Assembly (NCBI GenBank): GCA_037389465.1 | Contig: JAZARR010000074.1 | Coordinates: 4,464,501-4,528,500 of the forward strand | DNA length: 64,000 bases | Origin: Baylisascaris procyonis | Taxonomy: Eukaryota > Nematoda > Chromadorea > Rhabditida > Ascarididae | Direction of reading: 5' to 3' | Part shown: positions 24,344 to 35,173 of the stretch, piece by piece | Numbering within the stretch: the first letter of the stretch is position 1 | Layout of the letters: each line of letters starts with the position of its first letter | The notes under the pieces: model-generated | Told to the model about the DNA's origin: nothing | Seen by the model: only the letters and a program-made list of their open reading frames with translations | The model's database searches: none | Program-made: the position numbers and the translations under genes

Positions 24344-24817
24344 TTATTTAGTCGCGCACAATCGCGAAAGGTGGAGACATAGAATCCTCTCACAACAATG
24401 TGGGGATTCTGTGTCTCCTTTCCTACCAAATCTCCAGCGAGATCTTTCTATTGGTTTCGCTGGAATTTTATTTTGTCTACTCGAGGATCCATGCGACGCT
24501 CTCGAGGCAACGATCCTTACGTCCGATGATAGCTGGTTCGAAGCGCATCCGGTCACATGTTGCTGAAGGTTTTCTGCTGCGGTCAGTTCCCCTGCGTTTT
24601 CCTTGACGAAAATAACTGTCGGGTTGGGTATTTCCCTTTTCTTGCGAAGTTTCTTCACCACGGTCATACATTTGGTCGCTGCAAAGGTAATTATTACAGA
24701 TACTGCAATGATCGCAATAACGATAAATAAAGCTTCCCAATACTGAAAGACCTCAAAGATTTGTTGAATATTATTGTTAGCTTCTTCTGCAAGCGTTTCA
24801 ATTTCGCTGCCGAAGTC
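24344..24817 (-). pseudogene. Envelope-like C-terminal fragment of an LTR retroelement
   Basis: The minus-strand frame is open from 24817 (a TGA at 24820-24818 closes it upstream) to 24344. It encodes an acidic stretch with coiled-coil character, a clear membrane span of about 20 hydrophobic residues (ALFIVIAIIAVSVIITF), then a short basic, Ser/Arg-rich cytoplasmic tail starting KKLRKKREIP. This is the layout of a class I membrane glycoprotein tail, as carried by some nematode LTR elements. The LTR-like sequence directly downstream supports this. No surface-domain region was recognised upstream, where several stops interrupt the frame, so this is a relic. The family of the glycoprotein cannot be stated. 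Confidence 0.5.
24373..24418. other. 15-bp stem hairpin
   Basis: ggagacatagaatcc (24373-24387) and ggattctgtgtctcc (24404-24418) are reverse complements with one mismatch (a G-T pair in RNA), separated by 16 nt. It falls in the 3' part of the envelope-like frame. Confidence 0.8.
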
Positions 24818-25431
24818 TCAGAGAGCCGTGCAGCTATCAGAGAACATTAACGGTTTTGCTGTTAAGCCCCAAAGAGCACTTCGCGATTTGAGTAGATCGA
24901 TCTACGCTTGAGCTTGTTATATTGATTTGTCTTGAAGGGTGCCTGACCAAAGCACGAGTTCGTTCTCAATTTTCCCATTATGGGCTTCTTCTTTGCTGCT
25001 TTCAATAATACATACTGAGGGGCTGCTGAAGATCAGCATTTTTACAAAGAAATAAATTTTGAGGAAGGAAGCTGAAAAAATTTTCAAGAAACAGGCAAAT
25101 CCCCCTGGGGACAGAAGAATTCGAAACTTTAGGAAATACAAAAGAGTGCCAGAAGTTCCGGATAAAAGACTGAAGAGAGTGTTACTTCATTATGCTCATT
25201 TGCCGTGACTCTATCAAACTTACTACTCTCATATACTGCTTATGTGTAATAAAACGTGTGCAGAAACGCGTCCACATTTTAACTTCACCGACTGGTCTTA
25301 TGAAACCTCCTCAAGTGATTCGTTTCACCGACTTTTTAGGTCAATCAATCCTTTATGGCCTTATTAGAAGTTTGGCTTTGGACGCGATGGACTCAATTGG
25401 AAATTAGCATACTCAGCAGAACCGAATACCA

Positions 25432-26190
25432 CGATCCGGCAACCAAATCAAAGGCCAAACTCGGCGCTCCGATGCACCAAGGGCGCCACCAACTCCGTGC
25501 TGGTTCTGCGGCGCTATGCATTTCAATCGTGACTGCAAGTATCGCCAGCACCGCTGCTCATTGCGCTAAACTATTGGATATAAGGAAGGTTTCTGCAACG
25601 CCACCAAACGCCGCTCAAGGAAAAAGCATCGTTCAAAACAAAGTGCCTTGCCCCCACAACGAAGAAGGCGAGTACGATCACATGCAGTTTTCACCGTCTC
25701 AAGGATCGACTGCACCCAATATTGACGCTTCACAATCGTCACAGTGGACGACCAAGCAATCAGTTTCCAAGTGGATAGCGCATCAGATGTCACGATCATC
25801 AGCAAGGCAACATGGCAGCTCATCGAACTATCAACTCTCCGACATTCATCAGTCATCGCTCACAGTGCATCAGGAGGTGAAATCAACATTCTGGGACAAC
25901 GAGCATGCACCTACAGCTTACAGACCGCCTCAGCGAAAGGACTATTTTACGTAGCCAACACTCAGTGCAACCTACTCAGAGCCGAATGGATCTCAAAGAT
26001 GGGAATGCACACAGTCATGGACTCCCTCCCAAGTCAGCGCCAGTATCGCTGCACCAAGCAACAGCCACATGGCAGTAAGCCCCCCCCATCCCCAGGTCTT
26101 CAGTACCCATTTGGAATACTTACAGCCAATCAAGAGCCATCCTTCAGGTCAAGCTGGGCGTTAAATCGACCAAAAACACGCTAACGTTGC
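25432..26190 (+). pseudogene. Ty3/gypsy-type zinc-knuckle and aspartic protease relic
   Basis: One plus-strand frame carries a CCHC-like knuckle (CWFCGAMHFNRDC, 25498-25536), a degenerate second knuckle ending YKEGFC, a basic linker, and an aspartic-protease core (VDSASDVTIISKATW, active-site Asp codon at 25774), followed by an LLRAEWISKMGM block. Two in-frame stops, TAA at 25567-25569 and TGA at 25723-25725, and the loss of a knuckle cysteine next to the first stop show it is dead. The D-S-A-S-D-V-T-I-I-S form resembles nematode gypsy proteases. RT, RNase H and integrase are absent: after about 26200 the sequence goes straight to a short tail resembling the end of pol and then the LTR, so an internal deletion has occurred. 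Confidence 0.85.
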
Positions 26191-26445
26191 AGCAATTCAA
26201 CCGACCACAATCAGTCGGACGGTCTTCGGATGCTGTTCGAAATGTTCGATCTCCAGCAACCATCACAGCAGCCAACGGATCGACAACACGCACGGCCATT
26301 CGAACCCTGTCAAGTTGAGGATAACCGAAACGTGCGAGACGAATACGCCAGCGTCCACGACGGTTCAGCATCGAACCGCAACGAAAGATTTATGGTGATG
26401 CCGATCTTTAACCCCCCCCCCCCTCTTCCACTTCAAAAAGGGGAG

Positions 26446-26797
26446 TTTTGGATATGTGTGATGTTTCATCACATTCAGAATGATGACTTCGCATGCCGGA
26501 AATGATATTGCAAAACGCATGCACGTGGCAAAGATTGCAATGTACAATGGCCACGTTATGACGACGCGCAGTGATGTAGTGGATATCACATGATTACATA
26601 GCAAGGCTATCATACTCCAACATGGATTGTCACGTGACGACCACTATATAGGCTATGCCTTTTCCATTGTTTTTATGTGTGTGTGTCTTGTGTGTATCCT
26701 CTCACTACTTCGGATCTAATAAAGCTTCCTCCTCAACTCGCGGTCTTCGTCTACATCAGCGCACATCAACCGCACTCAGCACCAATCAGAGACATAA
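26446..26797 (+). repeat. LTR of the gypsy-type relic
   Basis: A polypurine tract (aaaaaggggag, 26435-26445) sits directly before this block. A TATATA box lies at 26645-26650 and an AATAAA signal at 26718-26723, spaced as in a U3-R-U5 LTR. The block ends ...gacataaca, and just beyond it comes TGGCGATCAG at 26801-26810, repeated at 26822-26831 (21-bp period). The boundaries are my estimate; no partner LTR was found upstream. Confidence 0.6.
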
Positions 26798-28260
26798 CAG
26801 TGGCGATCAGACATACGACAATGGCGATCAGATACGTAACAAATTAATTACGCTACTACGAAATATCCGTTGAGAAAAATTCTCAATTCTTTCGAATAAT
26901 ACATGCATTTGTTGCACCATCCCTGCAAATATAACGTTATGCGTTAAAAATTTTCTTTTCTGCACAGGTGAGGATATTCTTGATCTCCGAATTATCATTT
27001 ATTTTGATTTCTGCTAGAGACTGCGATGCTTCGGTTTCTTCCTCGTAGTTTCCTGTTCGTATGTCCCTTTTTTTTTTGAAACTTTACAATAAAATAAAGA
27101 GATATTAAAAAGGCGGCTCCAGTTTGTCGATGGGTGCAGACAGAAATCGGCGAATTGCATATTGCTGCGTTCTGTCACTTTTTGGGTTACGTATCGGCAA
27201 AGGTCGATGTGAATGTTAGCGTGATGGATTGCTGCAATTACCGATTGACATTTATTGAAAAGGCTTTTGCGTCTTCAAGAAAACTCTTATGTCAAATCAC
27301 AATAATGCATTATTCCGTCAATCCATCACTCTGTCTTCATCCACCAATAAAAATTGGAAGAGTAATTTTCAGAGAACATCAAATAAAACGAGAGCAATGA
27401 TCTTTGTAACAGCGAACGGTATTATTATTACAGTGAGCGAAGGTTTATCTCTGTTCATTTTCTTCATAAAAACTTTGTAAATGTCAATTCAACCAGTGAT
27501 GGTCCACATTTGCTGAATTAAAATGATTTCTAAAAAATTTCCGACACAGCAATTCTGATTTGACAGATGTCAGCTGGTTAGCTTTATAGTGAAATATTTT
27601 GCTCTATCTACCTCTGAATACATGAATGCATTCAGCACCGCTTACCATTTATTTGGCCGTTTTTTTTGCCTTTTCTGGAATACAAATCAGTAAACTCATA
27701 TTGTTTCAGCCATTTTTAGATTATCTGCTTTTTAGACCACGCCTTGTATTATGCGCCCGACAACCGTGAATGCTTTGCCTGGAATTTCCAAAAAATAGAG
27801 CAGCCAGTTCAGACTGCGACAGATTTTCGCACCTAGTTCGGAAATAACAGCATTGAGGCTGATAAAAAGATGGTTTCTGGCAGGTGGAGGGGTGGGAGGA
27901 GGTAATGGATCTTCATATATGAAAGGTGATCTCTTGTTATCAAATGAGGTCTTGTGATTTCTGTGATCGCGGCGATCTTCATTATTGTGCAACAAATTGT
28001 TTTGCTCTCACTCTTTTGGTGTTGATGTTGATCTTTCCCCATGTGGACTATGGTTTGCCTTAGAGGCCGTGTCCAACGGTATAGATAAGCTGCGGTCTTT
28101 CTCGCTCATTTATCGTTTCCTGGTGTTGTCGCTGGTAATATACAAACTCGCTGCTTAGGTGAGATTCTTCACACGCCATAGCAGTCGCAGTAACATTTGT
28201 TCTGCGAAACGTTTCAGTATCACTTTTTCGATTATTAGATTATTTGACGGGAATAGAAAA

Positions 28261-28545
28261 ATGCCTTTGCAACATATGGGAATCGATGATGTGCCCACAA
28301 AGCGAGTGATGAATTTCTTAGTGAGGTGCAGACAATGGGGAATTTGTCAACGATGTGGTTTATATACAGCAAGGAAAGATATGAAGGTTTCTATGTCGCA
28401 TTTAGTTAGATGTCTCCAATTGCCAGTAGAAGGAGTCCCTATTGTTCATGAGCAGCAACAATATTTCAAAAGAAGAGCTCATCAATTAAGTAAAAGAAGT
28501 ACATTCGTTTTTATGCAAGCGAAACGTATGTTGTTATCACAGTGA
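28261..28545 (+). CDS. Small protein with a C2HC zinc-finger pattern
   Basis: 94 codons from ATG at 28261 to TGA at 28545. A TTTCAG acceptor at 28210-28215 lies 45 nt upstream with the frame open between, so it could be a trans-splice site or the start of the last exon of a longer gene; a possible short intron is gtgaga (28159) to tttcag. Residues 28-51 contain C-Q-R-C, then 14 residues, then H-L-V-R-C, a C-X2-C-X14-H-X3-C arrangement able to bind zinc. The rest is basic (QYFKRRAHQLSKRS). I do not recognise the family. The length, basic character and finger suggest RNA or DNA binding (inference). Confidence 0.5.
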   Translation: MPLQHMGIDDVPTKRVMNFLVRCRQWGICQRCGLYTARKDMKVSMSHLVRCLQLPVEGVPIVHEQQQYFKRRAHQLSKRSTFVFMQAKRMLLSQ

Positions 28546-29046
28546 TTCTGAATTCCCACCCAGTCACGTGATATACCACCTTTCGATAACAAATGACAAT
28601 GAAAAACTTAGGGTTGTTTTTGAGAAGTCATCTTCACCACTTATGAGTACTCTTCGAAGTTGAACATCGATGAATAGAGCTGAATGTTGAAAATTTTTGC
28701 ATAAACAAGCCGTGACGATCACCGTTACGAGTTACGGATGAAGATACGCCGTTGAGACAATCGCATTGTTCTGCAAATTTAATCTTTTAGCTCCTCTTCA
28801 GTTGATCATTAATCATTGATCGAAATGTTGTATAGATTCGTAGCAATATTATATGTACAAAGACTTTCCAGCAAAGAGTATCAGTGACTGCAACGAACAA
28901 GGCTTTAGTAAATAACTGTTAGATAATGTTTTTTAGCGTATTTTTGCTGTCGTCTCGAATGAACCCTTTTGCGGTTCATCATCGCCACACGTGAGAAACG
29001 TCAGTCGGTCATTCGAGAAAAAAAACCTGCTATTCAAAAACTGCTG

Positions 29047-29265
29047 TTACTGATCAAAGATATTTCGCAAAACATCCATTATGCGAGCATCCTTTCCAAT
29101 CCGTTTTCCGAAAACTTCATAGGAACTTTCCGTTAAAATCCTGCAAATTGAGATTTCTTTGATCGGATTTGCAGTTATTTCAAGCAGCTTCTGTACTGTA
29201 GAATTATCCGCTTCATTCAAGCTCAGGAAAGAGGTTTGGGGGCTATCGAAAAACCTACTAAACAC
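29047..29265 (-). CDS. Possible terminal exon or small ORF, unrecognised
   Basis: 72 codons on the minus strand with balanced, protein-like composition (SLNEADNSTVQKLLEITAN, then a KRIGKDARIMDVLRNIFDQ C terminus) and amphipathic helix periodicity, unlike the low-complexity chance frames around it. There is no clear acceptor immediately upstream and no homologue comes to mind. It could be the last exon of a gene whose other exons I failed to find, a fragment of a decayed gene, or a chance ORF. Confidence 0.28.
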   Translation of the reverse strand: MFSRFFDSPQTSFLSLNEADNSTVQKLLEITANPIKEISICRILTESSYEVFGKRIGKDARIMDVLRNIFDQ

Positions 29266-29879
29266 TTTGTGTAGTATGAGTAGCCTTTGCCGATTAGATT
29301 TCTGATGAAATGCGGCATGCGATTATCAGGTGATATGTTGCAGCCGAGAAGGGAATTCTTTTATGGTTGATAGCATTTGAAGGATATACCGCTTCCTCTT
29401 TGCATATGAAAGCACACTGCAGGTGTGATCTGTGTACAAGCTTGTTCTGGTGTCTATTCGCCACATAGCAAGCATACATAACAGTTGAAAAGTATGACAA
29501 AAACGCTACATGATGCTCTTGATGTTATTCTCCGACATTTGCAAAGCGTAATGTGCAGAGAAAATCCTGAGAAGACAATACTGCCTTTATGACGTTTAGA
29601 CCGAAACGACCGCATAAAATTTCACGAGTTCTGGATAGGTAATTACTGTGGGAGAGTGATAAATGAAGCGAGAAATTGGATGGAGCACTTAAAAGAAACT
29701 ACTATCGATGTAGGTGCTCGGAGTGAAATGTAAAAGCTAAAATGGGATTCGAGAAACAGCACTAAGATTGATGGTTATCATCTCAATCAATAACATCCTT
29801 CTTGAGGCGAATGTGAATGATTTTTATTAATTAAATAAATGCACGAGACTCAATGAATATGACGAACTGCTCCATGTCG

Positions 29880-30075
29880 GGAGTTCACCGCCATCCTCCC
29901 CCCTTGCGGGAATTCCGAATACTGCTCGGAGCGAAACCGGGCGTTTTGCAACCTTCCGCCCCCAAGCGAGCAATCACGGGTGTCTCCATTGTATGCAACC
30001 CCCTTCCGCTCCTACGTAGGATTCTGGGAAATGCATTCGTAATTTTACGACAAAGCAGACGTTGGATCCCACAAG
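29880..30075. other. GC-rich patch, probable dispersed repeat
   Basis: About 200 bp rich in C runs (cctcccccctt, cgcccccaagcg, caacccccttccg) and ending in the 'ctacgtaggattctgggaaa' area. The base composition contrasts sharply with both flanks and there is no splice structure. I read it as a copy of a dispersed repeat, but a single window cannot prove dispersal. Confidence 0.3.
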
Positions 30076-33000
30076 TCAATGAAGAAGTTGGAACAGTTAG
30101 TTTCAATGCTGTGTAAATTCGAATTTTCTCATTTTTACAATCCTAAGGAGGTGATCTGCGTTATGATAGCGCCAACACATCAATCACGCGGCCCCATTCA
30201 GGTGAGACAGCAAATGCACCTAAAATGCCGTTAGAACGGCACTCTTGAACTATCGTGAACGTTTTTCTTCTCTGAATGTATCGAAAGTGGGAAATATCAA
30301 CGTGACTACTATAGTGAAGTTTAGATAAGTGGTTGGTGACCGAAATCCGAAAAAAAACACTACGAATGTTACAGTGACAATAACATTTATATGGGCTATA
30401 CGCTGTCAATCGCAATATGCATTTTTTTTTCTTTCTGTGCGATCAACGAAACATTATGATGTTTAAGTGAGGAGAAAAATCTCGAAAGTTGAGTACTTCC
30501 ATTCCACCCAACCTCCAACCCCGTTCCTTTGAGGTAGCGAAATGGATGGAGATCGAAGATGAATGCGTTCACGCTATTGAAATATCTACTCCCACTTATC
30601 GAGCTAACTTTCAGCTGCATTGAATTCATTCGCAACTTTTGTTATCATAAATCTTCCACCTTATTTTCAGCCAAATCTTGTTTTTCTATAAGTTTCCTTT
30701 TTTGATAGTTTAATATCGACGTGAAATAGCGTAGTCTCCGAATTTTTCATACTTCTTTGTAAAAATAATCCTCGTAATGCAATTAGCACTTCGTTCATAA
30801 AGAGCAAATATTAATCACCAACAGATAAACTTCTATCGATGGAAAAAACCAAATCGATTCATGTGTTCCACTAAACGATAATAAAATTTTAACCGCTATG
30901 CTTTTTTACGATAGTGCAATTCGGTATTATGAGTAATACAATATGGTGTAATATGTAAATTAATTCTCATGCTGAATACGACCAAATGAAACGATACATC
31001 AGCATCGGAAATTCGTCCAGAATTGAAAGTAGATAAGTCGATACTGTCGAGAGTTACGTTTCGCGTGGCACCTATCGCCACGACACATGTCACCTAACGC
31101 CGTTGCCTATTGCTACGAAAGGTGCGTTGTTCTGGCTTATAAACACAGACTCTGATTTTAACTAAGATCGCTTATTCGGCAGCTATGCCTCGGAATCATC
31201 AATCATCGATCTCGTTGCCCTGTTGACAAGGAATTGATCTACCGCGCACCTTCCTTTGATCTTTGATCGGCTGATATAGGTCGCTTATCCTCACCTCATA
31301 CCGACGTTCTAAGCAAAGAGGCACAAAATGATACCAGTAATGAAGAACGATATCAATATAGTTCGATATTAGCACAATTTTCTTTTCATCATTATTATTT
31401 ACCATTTTATGTGAGAATATGCAAACAACAAAAATCCTTTCCACATAGCAAGAAGGAGTAGCGCTTCTATCATCTGTCATTAGCCAATATGCCAGATAGT
31501 TTTATATGCTTTAGCGACTACGGACGATTTTGGATCGTTCGGTGTATAATTCTCCGGAACGGTTACATGTACTATCATAGCAACCTCTACAGTTGTGCAC
31601 CTTGAATGATACCCAAATTGATTGCGGTCACTAAATAATTAGCAATTCATTGTGAAACGCTCTTATTCTCAAAAATTGTTCTAAAACGTATTTAGAAGTC
31701 ATTTTAGATTTTATAAAATCCATGCGAAAATTACTTATTTGTTAAAAATTTGTCTGAAATCGTTACAACGAAAACCTGAAATATCCCATCACAACCAGCT
31801 GAACTTAAAGCGAAATGTGATGCGCAGACGCCCTGTTTTCACTCATACCATGTCGAACCATGTAAGAATCGCATCCACTAACACAAATGAGAAATAAAAA
31901 AGAAAGCATATTATGAGCAAATCGATTTCTGAATATAAACTAAAGTCGTTTTGTGGGCTAAGTGACGGTATCTAGGCATATCGCTCCTTATCGTATGAAT
32001 ATAATTAGTAAAAGCCATTCGTATATTAAAGCACAATCATAGCACTTTCTCCGTATCATCAACAATATAAATGGTATAAAAATGGAGTGCCCTTTTAAGG
32101 GAAATCTGCTGCTGATACGGTATTAATTATCAAAATTTGAACATTTCACGAAATGCAAAGAGTTGTGATGGTGTAATTATTTTTCGATCACACTTAAAGG
32201 GATCAATTATGGGGATATTCCGAAGTTCTCATTATGCTTAACATGAGTTGTGAATAATTAGAGTAGCTCTGAGACGTGCAAGCTAATTTCGTTGTGCATC
32301 TGTTCAAATATCATTTACTAACGATTACCTCGAAGATTTGCACAATCAAGCAGTTTAGCCGCATTATTTATTACCGTAACGTCACATTCGCATGTGATAG
32401 CATCCAGCTGATCTATTCGGCTGAAATGTAAAAGATCTTCCGACACGCTTTTTCACTTGTTCCAACTTCCTACGACCAAAAAAAAGAAAAAAAGAGTTCA
32501 CCGTAAACGTGAGCAACTTTTATTTGGTACGATTGATGTGATGATGCACCTTTAAACACGGCTCACCTTCTTCTTGCGTTCCGAACAAAATAACCCAAAT
32601 TAATGCAACATTTAAGGGAATAAAGGACGTCAGATTACTGACCTTCATTGCTCCTGACATCCACCGTTGCCCACTGCTCCCATAGTTCACTCATCACTTG
32701 GCTGAGAAGCAATCATCATATACTAGTGTAATTAGACCTGTGTCTCGTGGAAGCTTGTTTTGTTCTCTGTGATTGTTTATGATGCTTTGATGAGGGTTTT
32801 TTGTCTTCTTAAGGTGAACGAAACGAATATTCCCCCCTCCGCCTTTGTATCCTTCCCACGTCTCTTGCTTTACAAAGTGCATCGTGACGGCTCAGATCCG
32901 TTCGCATATATGCGCATGTGTGAATCCGTCTTTCTCTATCTAGCTTCAATTTGGAAACTATTAGAACTAAAGATTAAATTTTGTGGTCATAATATAAACC

Positions 33001-35173
33001 AGAAGACGACTGTCTATACCATGATTCAATTTGATCCATTTACAATCACTTAAGATCGAAGTCGGAAAAAATTGCGTGCATTCCGCGCCGGCTCGTTTCT
33101 CCTTCCACATTTCTCGCCTCAGAGAGAAAAGAGATTTTTTATTGATTCTTCGCAGAAGCGATAGAGATACCAAGAAATTTTAGGTATTTTTCACCGTTTA
33201 TTATCTGCTTGTAACTTATAAAACTCACTGATCAGCTAAGTGGGAATGCAAAAGCGCATATCATGCCACATCCTTTATCATGCCTTAAACTTATTTTTCT
33301 TCTCCGTGACAGCACGACTCGATTTTCCAACTCCGCCTCGGTTCTTAGAGGAGGATGTGAGCGTTGTAGGAGAGGAGTGTTGAAATTCCGGGTCACCGTA
33401 TTACCAGATATTCAAATACTTATGCCTGCGCAATTTGCACATTGGATTTCATCAGGTTGGATTACCGTCTGAAAAACCGTCCTAACCAAATAGGAGGTTT
33501 GCCTTTCCAGTTGATCGAGTGAGCTTATTTAGCTTATTGAGTACAACACAAGAAATAAACAAGGAAATCAAGTTCTCTATTAAAATTTGTATACATACAG
33601 ATCGAAGAATTAACCAAACAAGCGAGAGCTTTTCATCGCTGAAGATTCTATCTTCCTTCTCGATTAACGAAGTTTTGTAGATTCTTAAATTTGCTTCACT
33701 TCACATGCTAAATTTCTCAACCGATCATCAATCGAACCTTCACATCTCACCTTGTAGGATGATAACTGCTCGTTTCCCAGACTCTGACAAATAGAATTTG
33801 ATGAATTTGACATTGTTTAGCTCTGTGGTATGAGATATTATATATCCGAGATACATTCAAAGACAATCGACAGAGTCTAGTCGAGAAAACAAATTTTCCT
33901 TGACATATTGGGTTACTCTAAAGATGTCCAGCGCCTTACCACTAATTGGCAAGAGATTCTCGTTCTCTTGTCTTCATATCTAAAGCACTTTGCAGAAAAT
34001 GCATACTTTCTTGTGAAGTGTTTTTGGATGGCTCTAGAATCTATGTTACCTAGAACGGTGAGATGAAATCATTGAAGAAACCACATCTATGCTCTGAGCC
34101 CATCCGTTCTTTTCATTCCACTTTCCAACTCTTTTCACTCTGGACCCGCTTTCCACTCTCACAAATTAGCAAATACACGTTGATTTCACCATCTGTTGCC
34201 CGATCAACTAGATCGCAAAGAAAATTAGTCGCATGCCTAATGATGCCATTCGAACTTTATTTTTATTCTTTACGCATATTTTTTAATTCAAAAATTTCGC
34301 TGCACCATCGAATGCGTATACAAGATGGCTGCTCAAAAATGCGTGTAGCAAGGTTACGAGAGAATGACTTTATGAGAGAGAGCTTACAACGAGAATTTCG
34401 TGCTCATATCGCTGTTTATATATTCTACTTTATTTATATGCATGCATAACTGTTGCAAGCATGTATTCTTACTGCGTAATTGTTACTGAAAAATGGCATA
34501 CCTGCAAGCCGTCTAGTGGAATAGGACATTTTAGGCAATAGGACAGTCTCATCATTTTCGATTATTTCCTCGCTCAGTATAACAATGTGAATTCACTTGC
34601 TGCAAAAAAAGGGAAAAAAAAGAAAAAAACAAAAAAGAAAAACAAATTGTAGTTGCTAAAGGGGATTTCATGACGTATTTAGCGAAATGCTCATCAATGC
34701 CTGCTCGCTAAAAAAAACAAAGAACTTATGCATCAACATGATCGAAGCGGATCAGAGAAAATTGAGGACGGATAAACGCTGAAATGACTGCGTAATGCGC
34801 TTATTTTGTGCACTTTTCATAAGATATAAACGAGTTGATCGAATTATTTCAGGGCAACATTTCTGATTTCCAAAAAAGTTACAAAAGGAGACGTTTGATT
34901 ATGGCGCTTCGAGTGATTATACTCGGTTAGCAATTTAATCGCTTTGCGGTTGAAAGGTTGGAATATCGAAAATTTAAGTGGCCACTGATTTCCTCTAAGC
35001 TGTTAATCCACTGATATTTTCTAAAAAGTGCGCCTAACAGACTACGAGCTGCTTTCAATTTTGCCTAGTAATGCTTTCAATCGCCGTAGAAATATGAGCC
35101 TTTTTACTTGACGTTTCAGAGGTAATAAATTATAAGGAATTTTATATTTCCTTTAAGTTCATTTCGATTACAA

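Larger units (their letters stand above)
28546..35173. other. Long gene-poor stretch
   Basis: No multi-exon gene could be assembled. The best single frames are a 72-codon minus-strand ORF (29265-29047), listed separately, and a 128-codon plus-strand ORF at 34063-34449 without motifs or splice borders. A compact GC-rich, C-run-bearing patch lies at 29880-30075 in otherwise AT-rich DNA. The rest appears to be ordinary AT-rich spacer. Confidence 0.5.

Noticed and set aside
34063..34449. 128-codon plus-strand ORF
   Set aside because: No motif, no splice borders and low coding character; probably chance or decayed sequence.
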